A DNA stretch of 64,000 nt from Syngnathus acus (taxonomy: Eukaryota > Chordata > Actinopteri > Syngnathiformes > Syngnathidae): contig NC_051093.1 in NCBI RefSeq assembly GCF_901709675.1, positions 4,423,053 to 4,487,052 on the forward strand, given 5' to 3'. Below the pieces are notes generated by a model. The model searched no databases. It was not told the origin of the DNA and saw only the letters and a program-made list of their open reading frames with translations. This document shows, piece after piece, positions 11,078 through 23,300 of this stretch; position 1 is the stretch's first letter; each line of letters starts with the position of its first letter. The position numbers and the translations under genes are program-made.

Positions 11078-13778
11078 ATGGACCAAATGGTGCTGGGGAG
11101 GGCCCGCGAGGCCTTCGCGACAGACAGCAGGTCTAGGAGCGACCCTGATGCGTGCGGCGAGCACGGGCAGAAGCTCACGCTCTTCTGCTTGGAAGACCTG
11201 GAGCCCATCTGCGGGGCTTGCGCTAAAGGTGGGGCCCACGGGGGGCACAGGCTTTACCCCATTGGAGAGGGGGCACATGACTGTAAGGTAAGCGGGGCAC
11301 ATGATGAACGTGGGAGCATATCTGTGAATGGCACACTAACATATGTTTAAATGATGCACAGTGATTTATTAGACGTGGACTTATGCAGTCTTTATATGCA
11401 ATTGTACTTTTTCAATTATTTATACTTGGATTTTAATTAGAATTTGTATTTGTACTCATTCCTCTAGCATTTGTTTATACTTTACGATTTGTCTTTTTTA
11501 TGTAAAAAATACTATTTTGTATTTATAATAATTTAATTAAATATCATATTATTATTACATTTTTGGTATAATTTTAAATTGTTTGGATTTTTTTTAAAAA
11601 CATTTTAAAATATTCTAACATTAATATCAATACCATTTCACTTTTTTATAAATTATTTAAATGTGTATTTTTTTATTTTCTTAGTTGTTACATTTCCTTA
11701 TTTATATTGTCTGGTATTTTAGTTTTTATTTTACTTACTGATTTTTTTTAATTTTAGAATTACAAGTCAATCAACATTATCTTGATTTTGTATCCTTTTT
11801 ATTCATATATATTTTCCTTAGACATGAATAATTGTAAATAATTATACTATACAATTATGAATAATAATAAAAATAAAATATAAACTCACACTGAAGTACT
11901 TTTAACTGCATGTATCGTGGCATCGATACAGCTATCAATCACACAGCCATGGCATTTCTTGAATATGCATGATGATGGTTATCAGAGATTATTGCCATTC
12001 TAATAATAGATTGATATTTTAGGGTTTAGCGTGGCTGCTGGGGTCCTGAAATCCGAGCCCCTGTTCACTTTTTTTTTTTAATGATAGCTCATCCCATTCT
12101 GCCTGCTGGGCCTCTATCAAGAGTGAGACATGCGCCTACTAATGTGAAAAGAATACTCACTTGGTCTGAGCAGCGTGAGTTGAGCTTTATGCTTGTCACC
12201 AGGCTGTGCTTGAGCCATTCACACAGATGTGACCCATTTATTTGGCGCCGCCGTCCGCCACCAGCAGCTTACTGACCTTGCGGTCAACTGACTTTCATAT
12301 AGGAAGAGCTGAAGGGAGCCCTGCTGCCTTTGAAGGAGAAGTTACAGCAGTACAAGGAGGCCAAAATTGTATGCGAGGACATGCAGGAGCACGTTAAGGT
12401 ACTCATCTTTGAGTTGGGTGAAATACAGTTCAGTCAGAAATGTCAGAAATTTGAAGAGGGACATTTAAAGCTTTGAGGCGCGTCTCTCTTACGCAGATCC
12501 AGTTGGATAACACGGAAAGGCAGATCAAGATGGAATTTGAGGCGCTCCACCTATTCCTGAGGGAGCAGGAGGAGGCCAGGCTGTCGGCCCTGAAGAACGA
12601 GGAGGCTACAAAGAGCCTGATCATCCAGCAGAGGATCGACGATTTGGACCAAGAGTTGGTCTCGCTCTCCAGAGTGATCAGCTTAGTGGAGAGGGAGATG
12701 GAAATGCAAGATATTCACTTCCTTAAGGTAGGGATGGCCAATATGAAAAAAAAATTAAAAATTGCCTCAAAAAACGATGTGAGCAGCTGTGGTAATTTTT
12801 GTTCACAGAATTACAAGGACATAATAAGGAGGTGAGACTCACTTTTGTTAAAGTTATGAATCAAACGGGGATGTGCGCTTGACTAATTTTCAATATTTGC
12901 AGAACCTGGATAAGCTGCTGCGAGCCAGAAGAAATGTTTGATGCTCTGATTGACGTGGCAAAGCATATCGGCACACTGAAGTACCAAGTGTGGGAGAAAA
13001 TGAGGAAAATAGTTAAATATAGTAAGTTATTCATAAAAAAATAGCAACTCCTATGTCACAATTGGTATATATATATATTTTTTTTTAAATTAGTTGTAAT
13101 AATATTTTTTATTGATTTCTATTTATTTTCAGTATTTTAAATTTGACAACAGAGACTCTCCACGCTTCGCTTCGTAGTTACCAACAATTTCCGATACTCG
13201 GAAACTAAATTACGTTAAGTCTAACAAAGTGTCCACTTCAAGGTCCCGTCATCGTGGATCCCAACACAGCTGCCAACTGCTTCATCCTGTCCGAGGACCT
13301 GACAGTGGTCCAGAATTCAACACAGAACTTCAAAGTTCCCAACAACGCGGAACGTTTCGACATCAGCGCCGAGATGCTAGGCGCCGAGGGCTACACGGAG
13401 GGTCGCCATAACTGGACCGTGGAGGTAAAGGACAACACCTACTGGGTGGTTGGCGTGGCCAGCGAGTCCATCAACCGCAAGGGCAAGCACGTGCTGACGC
13501 CAGCCGAGGGCTTCTGGACAATACGCTTTCGCAACGACGAGTACAAGGCGTGCACGGCGCCGTGGGAGCCGCTCAACATGAAGTCTAAGCCGGACATGAT
13601 CAAGGTACTGCTGGACATGGACCGAGGCAAGGTGGCCTTTTACAGCCCTCCGGAAAGGGAGCCGCTCTACACCTTCACCGACGTCTTCACGGCCAAAGCC
13701 TTTCCTTACTTTTGCACCGCTTGCAAAGAACACCCGCTGACGATCCTGCCCGCTAGATTGACTCTTTCGACCGACTGA
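11078..13778 (+). CDS. TRIM-like B-box / coiled-coil / B30.2 (PRY-SPRY) protein lacking a RING
   Basis: Exons join(11078..11287, 12303..12398, 12497..12727, 12809..12831, 12903..13021, 13243..13778), 404 aa, all GT-AG and in phase. The 96/231/23-nt exon series is the classic TRIM gene layout. Residues 26-57 form a B-box 2 with C26-H29-C37-D40-C45-C48-H54-H57. Residues 71-179 are a heptad-rich coiled coil. Residues 227-404 are a PRY-SPRY (B30.2) domain with [33 protein letters not shown] and [16 protein letters not shown]. The family usually adds an N-terminal RING with E3 ubiquitin ligase activity. None is encoded here, so this protein may scaffold or bind targets through B30.2 without being a ligase itself. 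An unseen upstream RING exon is possible. It resembles TRIM35/39/69 and NF7-like fish proteins; the precise member is not resolved. Confidence 0.85.
11288..12302 (+). other. First intron of the TRIM-like gene, very AT-rich
   Basis: A 1-kb intron between the B-box exon and the first coiled-coil exon. About 11350-11900 is extremely AT-rich with many TTATTT and AATAAT strings. No exon or recognisable mobile element was found in it. Confidence 0.6.
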
Positions 13779-13961
13779 TCACTCCTCACGCGCGAGCATC
13801 CGCACGAAGCTAAGACAACAGCCGAATCAGACGAAGAATCCAGTCTTTGTTCTTACACAAGAGACAATTGTGGGCATGCGGGGTCAGCTACCATCAAGTG
13901 GAAAAAAGCACTCGTATTGAGTTTGGTTTCATATGCAGTAGGCGTGGAACGGTTAACTTGA

Positions 13962-13967
13962 AATAAA
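13962..13967 (+). terminator. Poly(A) signal of the TRIM-like gene
   Basis: AATAAA lies 184 bases after the TGA stop and is the first such hexamer downstream, giving a 3' UTR of about 200 bases. Confidence 0.55.
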
Positions 13968-14675
13968 ACAAAAAGATTCCAGACAAGGACGCTACTTTAA
14001 CTTACTAGTGTCCAACTGCTCTTTCTCAATCATTTTTCAGGCACCTACGACTCACACACAGTTTGAGAGCCACGATTTTAAAAAAACATGAAACTAACTC
14101 AAGGCACATTTTATAGGATAGGATTTTTAATTGGAGTTCGCACAAGAGCTGATGATTTCTATATTAAATCTTTGTCAGCTGATGATGATGATGTCACTAA
14201 AGGTTTTAGACATGTTACATGTAATGAGGGCACCAATAGGTGACATATTATAAAAAAAAAACGTTTTCATAAAATTCCACTTCTTTTTTTTTTTTTACAT
14301 AAGGCACGTTATTAAGTGTTGCTTTTGAGTCATGTGGACATGATTTTTTTTTCTCCATCTAGAGCATTAAAAACATTAGTATTTGACCTTGCGACCCCTT
14401 TCATGGCGTTGCTTAACACCACGAGATTAACTGCTACCTCCTTGCGACAAAGTTGACCAAGCCACCGGATTTTCCTCTTAAATCAGGATGGCACTCAAGT
14501 ATGTGCAGCAAAAGCTCGGTGAGGTGGAAGAGGTTATCAATGCCCTCATGTGATGAGGCATCTTACTCTTACAGTGTTAAAAAATAAACAAAAGGAATCA
14601 CCTGTAACAGTGGTCCCTTGGTGAGTAGTCTTGTCAAATCTGCTCCCTGAATGGTTACAATTCCAGACTTCCACG
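13968..14675. other. Intergenic region between convergent TRIM-like and slc27a1 genes
   Basis: The two genes face each other here. No coding exon is visible. On the minus strand an ATTAAA at 14132-14127 could serve slc27a1, which would give a long 3' UTR. Otherwise it is AT-rich with T runs. Confidence 0.4.
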
Positions 14676-17600
14676 TCATAAATGCACTCGGGCCTCCGTT
14701 ATGGCAATAAAGAGCTCGTCGTCTACAGGAACGTAGCGGCCGGCTTTCACGTTTAAGAAGTAGAGCCGGTCGCTTGTGAGTCGTGGGTCGTAGCCTTCCC
14801 TCTGAAGCCTTGTTTTTTGGATTTTGAAGGTACCTATTGGGGAAGTGGAAGAAATGATATTCTGTAAGACTTTGTGCTTCGCAAATGGGAGCTTTGTGGT
14901 GGTGGTTTACCCGTGGTGTCGACGCTCGGCGAGAGTCGTAGGAACACCGGCCGAGCGTACGGCGGGAGAGCCGTCTGGACCTTCTGCAGGAAGGCGTCGA
15001 GGTCGAACGTGCCGTTGCCGTCTGCAATGGCGGCCATGCCTGCCTTCCCTTCGACACCTGAGGAGATCGAGTATTGGGATACAATGCTACACTTTCAATT
15101 TATCCAACTCTTGTCTAGTCAGGTGCGCCGCAGGGTTCTGTCCCGGGGCCCCTACTCTTAATCTACTTTTCCCCCTCAGACCCAAAAAGTGATTTTCTCT
15201 TTTACGTTGCGCTTACCTGGCACCATCACACCGTAAACGGCCACATCGATCTGATCCAAGAGGCTGCTCAGTATGCCCTCTACTTCAATGGTGGACACGT
15301 TCTCTCCCCGCCAGCGAAACGTGTCGCCGCTGCGGTCGCGGAAATACATGTAGCCTAATTCATCCATCACCAAGACGTCGCCTACGGGAGACACAAGACA
15401 ATCAAGGCTCAACTCAGAATATAATGTTGTCAATAATGAATATTAGCGGAGTGCTGCTAACCTGACAAATAGGCTGAGTCATTCTTCTTGAAAACATTTT
15501 GGGCTATTTTCTTGCTGGTGGCTTCGTGGTTCACGTAGCCGTCAAAGCGCCTCAGAGGATCCTGTTGATTGATGCGGCCAACCAGGAGCCCTGGCTCACC
15601 TGGAAAACACAGACGGAATACAGTGGGTATCGTTCAAGTGGGTTACCATATCGAGGGAAGAGTCGTATGACTTACCAGGTTGACAGGGCACGCAAAGACC
15701 CCGGCTATCCCGGACTAGCTCCATCGTGCTCTCGTCCACTTTGACCAGACGGATGGGGTAAATGTTGGGCAGAATGCGACTGTTGAATCCACAGGCACCC
15801 ACCTAGGAATGAAAACTCACTTAGATTCTTTCATTTTAGCAAATAATACAAAGACCCGGTGGGAATTCTGACCTTGCCGTCCAAGTTGGCGATACTGCAG
15901 TTGCATTCGGTCGCTCCGTAGAACTCGCCGATCTGTGTCACGCCGAAACGCTCGGTGAAGGCTTCCCACACGCTTGGACGAAGACCGTTTCCAACCGCCA
16001 AGCGAACCTTGTGGGCCTTTTCTGACGGACGCACCGGCTGAGACAGGAGGTAGCGGCAAATTTCACCGATATACTGAACCACCTGCAAGTGAGATGAAAT
16101 AATTAAGGACGCTTCAATGGAATCTAAACTTTATCTCCTTGAAATATAAATCTCTTACGGTGCAGTTGTACTTGATACAATCATCCCAGAAGCGACTTGC
16201 GGAGAATTTCTTCTTGACGACGACAGTGAGGCCATTGAGCAGACACTGGCCGACGCCCATGATGTTACCTGGCAAAGATGAAGGCTTAGGCATCACTTGC
16301 ACTTCTTGGTGGGGAAAAAAGTGCTGACAAAGCATCGTCTATTATACCTGCAGAATGATAGAGCGGAAGACAGTCATAGATGATGTCATCCTGGCGCATA
16401 CGAAAAGCGTAGTAGCCGAAAGCAACAATTCTGTAGTACCTGTAGAAACCACACATGCTTTCAGCTGTTAATGTTTTTTTTTTTTTGAGGGAGAACATTT
16501 TGTCGAGGGCAACATACCGACTGTGCACAACAATAGCAGCCTTGGGTAGTCCTGTGGTGCCAGACGTGTAGATGTAAAATAAACAGTCTACAGGGGAGAA
16601 AACAAAAGAGCCTCCAGTTACAGATAAGAGCAAGTAAGAATCAGAGCAACAACAACGGACACCTTTTAAACACTGAGCGTGAAGCTCATTTCTGATCCTA
16701 ACCAACCTGATCACTATTAAAAGGAACCTCAACATCTTCAGCTCTGCCTTTTGTCGTGTCTTCAGTGCCACTGTGTCTAAGCTGTGCATCATGGCCGACC
16801 ACTTTTTTTTTTATAAACCTTTCCCAGCTAATCTTCATTCCTCTCCATTCCAGTGATTGTCTCCAACTTTCTAAACATTCACTCCACATGCTCCCTGCTC
16901 TCACTGTCATCTGCCAACATTTTGCTCCGAGGGGATTCCAGTCTAAAGATAATAAAATATAAATGCATACAAATTTGGTTGCAAAAAGATTGAAGAAACA
17001 AAATATAGATATTACAGTGGTGCCTTGACATGTAAATTAAAAACTCATACGTTGAGCTAAATTGACTTTCCTTTGACAAAACATTCTCTGTTCTATGTTT
17101 AGTTTGTATAACCAAAAGTATAATCAAATTTAATGAATATAAAAATGAATGTGCCATTTTTATTTACCATTCATGCCTTTATGCTTAACACAAGGCAAAG
17201 GGGAGTGCCTCGGAGTAGACGCTAAAATTGGATCCAAGTGCGTTGCTCCCAGATAGGCCTCGTGATGAGTGCTGAGGTCTCCGGTACAAAACCTCACCAT
17301 GGATTGACTGAGGGAGGTGCTGATCTCTGAGATGGCTGATAGCCAGAATAAATAGAAAAAGGAGCTCATGTTAATTATTTAGCTTAAAAGGACTCATTTT
17401 CACATTAAAATATATTCTTCCATTTTTTTTTTTTTTTACCATCAGCAAGCTCGGTTCCAAACACAATCGCCCGAGATCGAGACACCCCAATGCAGTGCAG
17501 GAGTGAGTCCTTGCGAAGGTTGAAGTTGATGAGAGCAGCTTCCACGCCGACTTTGGCCAAGCCCAACCAGAGGGCCACCTGCAACGGTCGACTCTCCATA

Positions 17601-18078
17601 AAGAGAGCCACTATGTCTCCGGTGACCCAGCCCTGACTTCTGGCCCAGTGAGCCACCGAGTTGGACAGTTGATCCAGCTGAGTGAAGGTCCACGATTCCC
17701 CCGTGGCCTCGTAGATGAGCGCAATCTTGTTAGGGTTGCGTTTCACCGTCTCGGCGAACATGGTGAGGACGTTGCTTCCGTCACGCATGTAGCGCCACAG
17801 AGCCACCTTGACTCTTAGTAGTACGCACAGACCTCTGACAAAGAGAACAGATGTGGAATTTTACAAGAAAGCCATCAAAATGAATTGAAAAATACACAAA
17901 AGTAGTCTTACGTGACATCTCTTTTGGCGGTCCGTGCTGCCACATAGAAATACTTCCAGCGACTGGTGCCCAGGTACACCGCGAGTCCCGCCAGCAGACT
18001 CCAGGTCCAGGACAGTCCGAAAAGACGCAGCAGCCCAATGGAGCCCAGAGAGGCTGACACACTCGCTGCATTGTGCAT
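14676..18078 (-). CDS. slc27a1: Long-chain fatty acid transport protein 1 (FATP1)
   Basis: Twelve coding exons: complement(join(14676..14833, 14911..15057, 15217..15381, 15462..15599, 15676..15802, 15873..16082, 16159..16268, 16348..16439, 16518..16587, 17168..17335, 17440..17834, 17912..18078)), 648 aa against 646 in human FATP1, every phase consistent. The protein couples uptake of long-chain fatty acids to CoA activation at plasma and internal membranes. The N-terminus ([19 protein letters not shown]) is a membrane segment. The AMP-binding loop [19 protein letters not shown] lies near 247-265, [10 protein letters not shown] near 388-397, and the FATP signature [18 protein letters not shown] in the tenth exon. 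FATP1 is favoured over FATP4 by [19 protein letters not shown] and [11 protein letters not shown]. The start ATG at 18078 follows a CTTTTAG acceptor, so a non-coding first exon exists upstream. The gene appears intact. Whether it is the a or b teleost paralogue is undecided. Confidence 0.95.
15118..15175 (+). mobile_element. Fragment of a non-LTR retrotransposon reverse transcriptase, in an slc27a1 intron
   Basis: On the plus strand 15121-15175 reads [16 protein letters not shown], a clear variant of the GxPQGSxLGPLLF motif of LINE reverse transcriptases. Only this short piece is visible, inside the 159-bp intron between the tenth and eleventh coding exons and antisense to the gene. It is a decayed remnant, not a functional element. 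Confidence 0.6.
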
Positions 18079-18840
18079 TCTAAAAGATTAGATGGCATTT
18101 GAAAATATGAATGGACGTATTGATAATGGACTGATAGATGCTGATATAAAAACGACAAATGGATAAACAGTATTAGATCAAATCCAGATTTGTGTAAAAT
18201 GACAATAATAAAGAATGATGGACTTTTACTTTTCCCAAACTTAACACGAGTTGAGGTTAGTTTAATTCATGCGTACTATTACGACACATGAACTTACCTC
18301 AAGTAAACTCAGTGTCACCTTTCACCCAATAACCCGGACCTAACCAATGCGGGTCACGATATTATAACCTGTTTCCGATAATTAGCGATAAGAGATAAGT
18401 GGCCCTATTTGGTAACAGGCTTTTTCCCCCCTTCAATAGTTGTGACACTTTCGGACGCCGGTTCGCGTGGTTGCAGTACAAAAAAAAATAAAAAAGCTAA
18501 TCGACACTTCAAATGGCGCCCGACGCAAGAGTCCCGGAACCAAGTGGGCCGTTAAAAATCAGGAGTCCATCGTTTCTATCTTCGGAAACTACATCCAAAT
18601 GTGCATTTTTAAGTTTTTAGGGTGGTCCTGCCTTTTTTCTCCTCTCTGTACTCCATGTTGAACAGGGACGTCGCGGTTTAAGCCCGCCCCGTCATGGCGT
18701 GAGGGCGACGTACAGAGCTCATCTATTGGTTGATTTAGATGCTAATCAAAGAAATGCTCTGTTCCTATTGGATCATCGAGTCGGATTTGCTTGTGGTTGC
18801 TGAACGGTACCAATGGCACAGATTAAATACCGTACGAAAA
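18079..18840 (-). promoter_or_regulatory. slc27a1 5' UTR exon and promoter region
   Basis: On the minus strand a GAG|GTAAGT donor at 18298/18297 could end a non-coding first exon that splices to the acceptor one base before the ATG. Further upstream, ATTGG or CCAAT boxes occur at about 18725, 18767 and 18810 within 90 bp, next to GC-richer DNA, which fits a promoter with several CCAAT boxes. The start site is not determined. Confidence 0.45.
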
Positions 18841-19926
18841 TGTTGCGTAAATATGCTGAACATCCTCTGAAATACTTTGCTCCTTTGGCGTTATATGCTT
18901 GCTGAATAGAAAAACGACAAAATTGAATGAACTCTATTAAAACCGTATTTTGGCGAATTATTTACGATCCGAGGTAATTGCAAAATCAACATTAATTGTT
19001 TTATCAAATTGTCAGAAGGACATATTTCTTCTAAAAAATAAAACAAATGTTATATTTAGTAGAGCAATTTGCACAAAAATGTCAGTTCTATCCCGAAATA
19101 AAAAAGTGAAAAGAGTTTTATGATTCTAGTGTCTAGTTCTAAAGCTGCAAGGATGACCATTTTTATTTTTGTAAAATGATTGTCAAAACATCATGGTGTG
19201 CATAATCACATGCAAAAAGCGCGTTGTTAGAATGCAAACTATCTCATCACAAACGCTGCACGCACGATTAGGAAATGATTTCAGCAAACACTAACACAGG
19301 AAACCAGTGTAAAAACAACCTCTTGCTCTACAATTTCAACATCACTCACAGATACGATCACATTTTCTCCCTTGACACCTGAGCCTGACTGTATCGGAAC
19401 ATACCTGTACTCTTGTGGCCCAAGAAAACAAACCCCAGAGTCCAATAAGGAGTCATATGTGGGACATTTGTGAACAAAAAAGACACTGCAGTTTGTAGTT
19501 CATTTACAATTTTTCCCTAAACAAGATGGGGCAGTTCTGTAGTCAAATCGTATTACGTGTTCCACCAGGTTAACAAGTTCTCCACCTCAAGAATGTCTTT
19601 TTGTTCAATCACACCTTTGCAAATCACACCACGCAGTCAACGGTTTCTATTGGAAGGGTGTCACTGTCTTGCTTGTTTACTTTCTGCATTTTAGCCCTTT
19701 TGTTGGGAAGCAAGCCAGAAGTGTTTCTGTAGGCTGATCTGTTTCGGCTTTTTCTTTTTTTTCTTAAATTTTAAAGTTAAAGATATGTGGTACATGAGTG
19801 TGAATTATTTTGTGACAAGCAAACTTGTGCCCCATTTGCACTCTCAGAACTGCTTCTAAAAATCTAGATACAAATATATATATATATATATAAATAAAGA
19901 AGAAATAAAAACTTTCTGTCTCATTT
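18841..19926. other. Intergenic, no gene seen
   Basis: AT-rich DNA between slc27a1 and the adhesion GPCR. No splice-bounded coding exon or clear mobile element was found. A short TA repeat sits near 19876. Confidence 0.5.
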
Positions 19927-20332
19927 TTTATTTTGTATTTTTAAACCACCTGGGCAGACAATACAACAATTAAAACAAGTATCCTTAACAACAACAACAA
20001 CAAAAAATTCATACTTTATAATGCCATTTTTCAAAACAATCACAAATATACATTTCAGCACAACAGACGGAGGAGTAAAACACAATACACAGTAAATCTC
20101 ACTACAGTATGGACAAAAGAAATAATGCAAATCTCTCCAAATTGTTCTCTGTTTTTTAGGGGCAATATTTATACGGCATACTGACAGACTATACAGAAAA
20201 AATATATACATTTTAGTCATCTGGGGTCGTTAAATACAGTACCTGGATTGAGACACCTGACAAAACAGGTTTTAATTATTCTTGGGTTTGAATCCAATTT
20301 TACAAATGAAGGCCAGTTGCGAGTTTGTCTCC
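19927..20332 (-). other. Probable 3' UTR of the adhesion GPCR
   Basis: A minus-strand AATAAA lies at 19932-19927, about 400 bases past the stop. A (GTT)n tract near 19990-20003 on the minus strand falls within it. Confidence 0.4.
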
Positions 20333-23300
20333 TCAGATGTGCGATTCTCCTGTGTTCTGGCTGCTATTGGAGGCCTTGGGATGGATGACAGGAAGAAAAA
20401 CAATCAGTCACCGCCCGACAACTTTATTGCTCGTTCATTATCTGCAAAGGCTGGGTGGCTCTGTCAGCAGGATAAAAAAGCTTCACTTCCATGTGATCTA
20501 TCGCTCAAGATCGCGCTTTGTCAGTGACTATACTGCAACAGATAATTTTTGCAGAATTTTATTTTCGATTCATGTCATTTAAAAATGACAGATTCAATAA
20601 ATATTGTCATATTTTTATTTCATTTCTTATTTTTAAATTAAGTGTATGTGATATATACATTATTTTCATACTCAGTGTAAATTGTCTTGAAAACAAAAGT
20701 AAATTAGTTCTTACGTGCTGTCTGCTGGGAAATGAGCTGAATTCAGAGTAGCTTTTCTTCGGCGGTCCACTGAATCTGGACAGGAGGTTTCCATACTCAT
20801 CCCTCACCTAAAACCCATACAAAGTTCCAGTTCAAATCTTATTCTAGTTTGATGACATCTGACTGATGATCATCGTGACTGACCTGCTTGGAGAACAGAC
20901 AATGCATCACAAACAGCATAAGGCCCTGCAGGCTGGCGAAGATGGTGAACAGGTAAGACATGACCATGGTGCTCTCCTCAAATTGGAAGCAACCAAAAAT
21001 CCACGTGGTGCCAAGCACGCACAGCTGGGCCACTGCAGTGATGGTGAAAGCTCTGCAGGGGGCGGCAAAAGAACGCAGCGGGGGAAATAAGGTGTCATGT
21101 TTCACAATTTTCATTTGCTGACTTACTTTATTTTCTGTAAGGTGTTCAGGTCAGGGTTCAGACTTGAAAATTTCTGCGCCAACTTCCACACCGTGATGAG
21201 AAAGAAGAATATGTTGATCTGGAAAACAACAGGGGGGGAAAATTGGACTAATTTACATACAAATACTCACACGCTAATTTTCTGAATGTTTTATGAAATT
21301 ACTGTGGTACTTACAGCAATGATGACACAAGCCGGGCCCAAAAAACTCCAGATGAATTCCACATTTAACCAACAGCTGCAAACACACGTTTTAAAATGAG
21401 CAGATAGTTCCAAGATGATGATGGAAATTGTGCTCACTATCTTTGGGTGCCGTATCCTTTGTGGTTGACCATAGCGGAGATGGCGACAATCACAGCCGGG
21501 ACACCGTAGCCCCCCAACATCATATAGAGGGTTGGAAAGTTGGTGTTGAACACAAAGATGACCATCCGGAATAGCTGCACGCCTTCCAGACACATCCAGC
21601 AGAATGCAGCCAAGAAGAAGAAATGCAGAAAGCCTGCAATCACTGCACAGGTAGTCTGGAGGATGAACACAGCAGCAGCAGTTTTGAACATATGTCATTC
21701 TTATTTGGTGTTCCACAGGGTTCAATTTCGAGGCCCCTGCAGGGGTCCCTGAAGTTAATCAATGATAATACAGTCAGATTTTATGTCAAGGATTTATTAT
21801 TTCCACTCACCTGGTTCTCTGTACGAGAAATCCCCACGAGAAAGATGAAGGCGGCGACAAATAGGCTGATGCACAGGTGTAAGTGGATGGTGGTCCGGGG
21901 GCTTTGGATGGACCGGATGAGCGAGAAGGTCAGGATGCAGATGAGGAGGCAAATTAGTGACAGGGACAATCCCACCCAGGTCACCACCTGCAACTCGAAC
22001 GTTGCCTGTCCGGAGAAAGAAGAACATCTCAACATAGTATGCATACATGACAAATCATGTATTTCTAATATATCATGGGAATTAACGGCTAGGGAGTTTA
22101 CCTCAACGTCGTAGAGGGCCATGAGCACGGCAAATGTGCTCAAGTGGTTGCAGGAGCACACGGTGAATTCAGAGTTGGACTTCACTGCTATGCACCCGTC
22201 GGTAGACCAGCTCCCCTGGGAGGTGTTCCAAAACACGCACACGTGCCGAGACCCGTTCACCTGGACGAAAACAATACAGATGTACAATGTAGGGGATGTA
22301 TAAATGACATTTATAAGGTTAATAGTTACCTGTGTCAGGTGGCTAAAAGTTAGCATAACTGGCTTTTCCAGGTGGCTGGTGTTGGTGTTTGTGACGGAGA
22401 CAGTCGCCACTTTGGAGTTGATGATGAATCTTTCGTTTGCTTCTGGATTCATCCCACTGGAGAAGGCGTCGGTGAAAGTTTCCAGGTTTGCATAGCTGAC
22501 CAAGGAGACACTTGCGAAGCCTGAAATAGTCACAAGATAAACACAACAATCAGTCTTCATAAAAGGTGGTTGAAGGCGTGCGTGATCACCACCTGGGTAT
22601 TGGGAAGCATCTCCAGAAACTGTTTCCAAGTGGATATGCAACTTGACTGGCTTAGTTCGTAATATCTGAACTCCCCGAGGTGCCTCGGGTCCTTTGAGAG
22701 AAAGCAGCTCCAGTTCTGAAGAGAAATATTGGAAATATGTTTTGGTCAAGAAATATTTAAAAAATGTATAATTCATTTGAATATTTTTCATTATTACCTG
22801 TATAGGGGGATGATTTATTTATTCTGGAGTCTTTAACAAGAGGTCCCACCAGTCTCAATGTGCTCTCTACTAGGTCCAGAAAGATGGACACCTTCCTGGT
22901 GTTATTCAGAGCGCCAGTGGACAAGAGGTGGTCAATGATCTCCAAAAGTTTCTGTGAGGAAAAAACACAATTTTTATTGAACATTACATATTAATTTCAT
23001 TAATATACTGTAAAATGACTCCACACAGCTGAAGTAGCACCTGCCTACTCCATCTGTCCTTATGTTAGACTCGGAGAGCAGTATCGGTGTTGTAGTATTG
23101 GAGCATTTTGTCATATATGAATACAGTACAGATGGTGCCCTAGTATTTTAATTTTGTAACTTTTAATGCAATGTTCTGAGAAGAAATACCAAAAGTAGGT
23201 TCTGGTCATCTAAGTCTTCTGACTCCGCCCCCTTGGCCAGATCCACACAACCTTTTTTCAGCTGCATCATCAGATTCTGTTCAATGGGGACATTCTAAAG

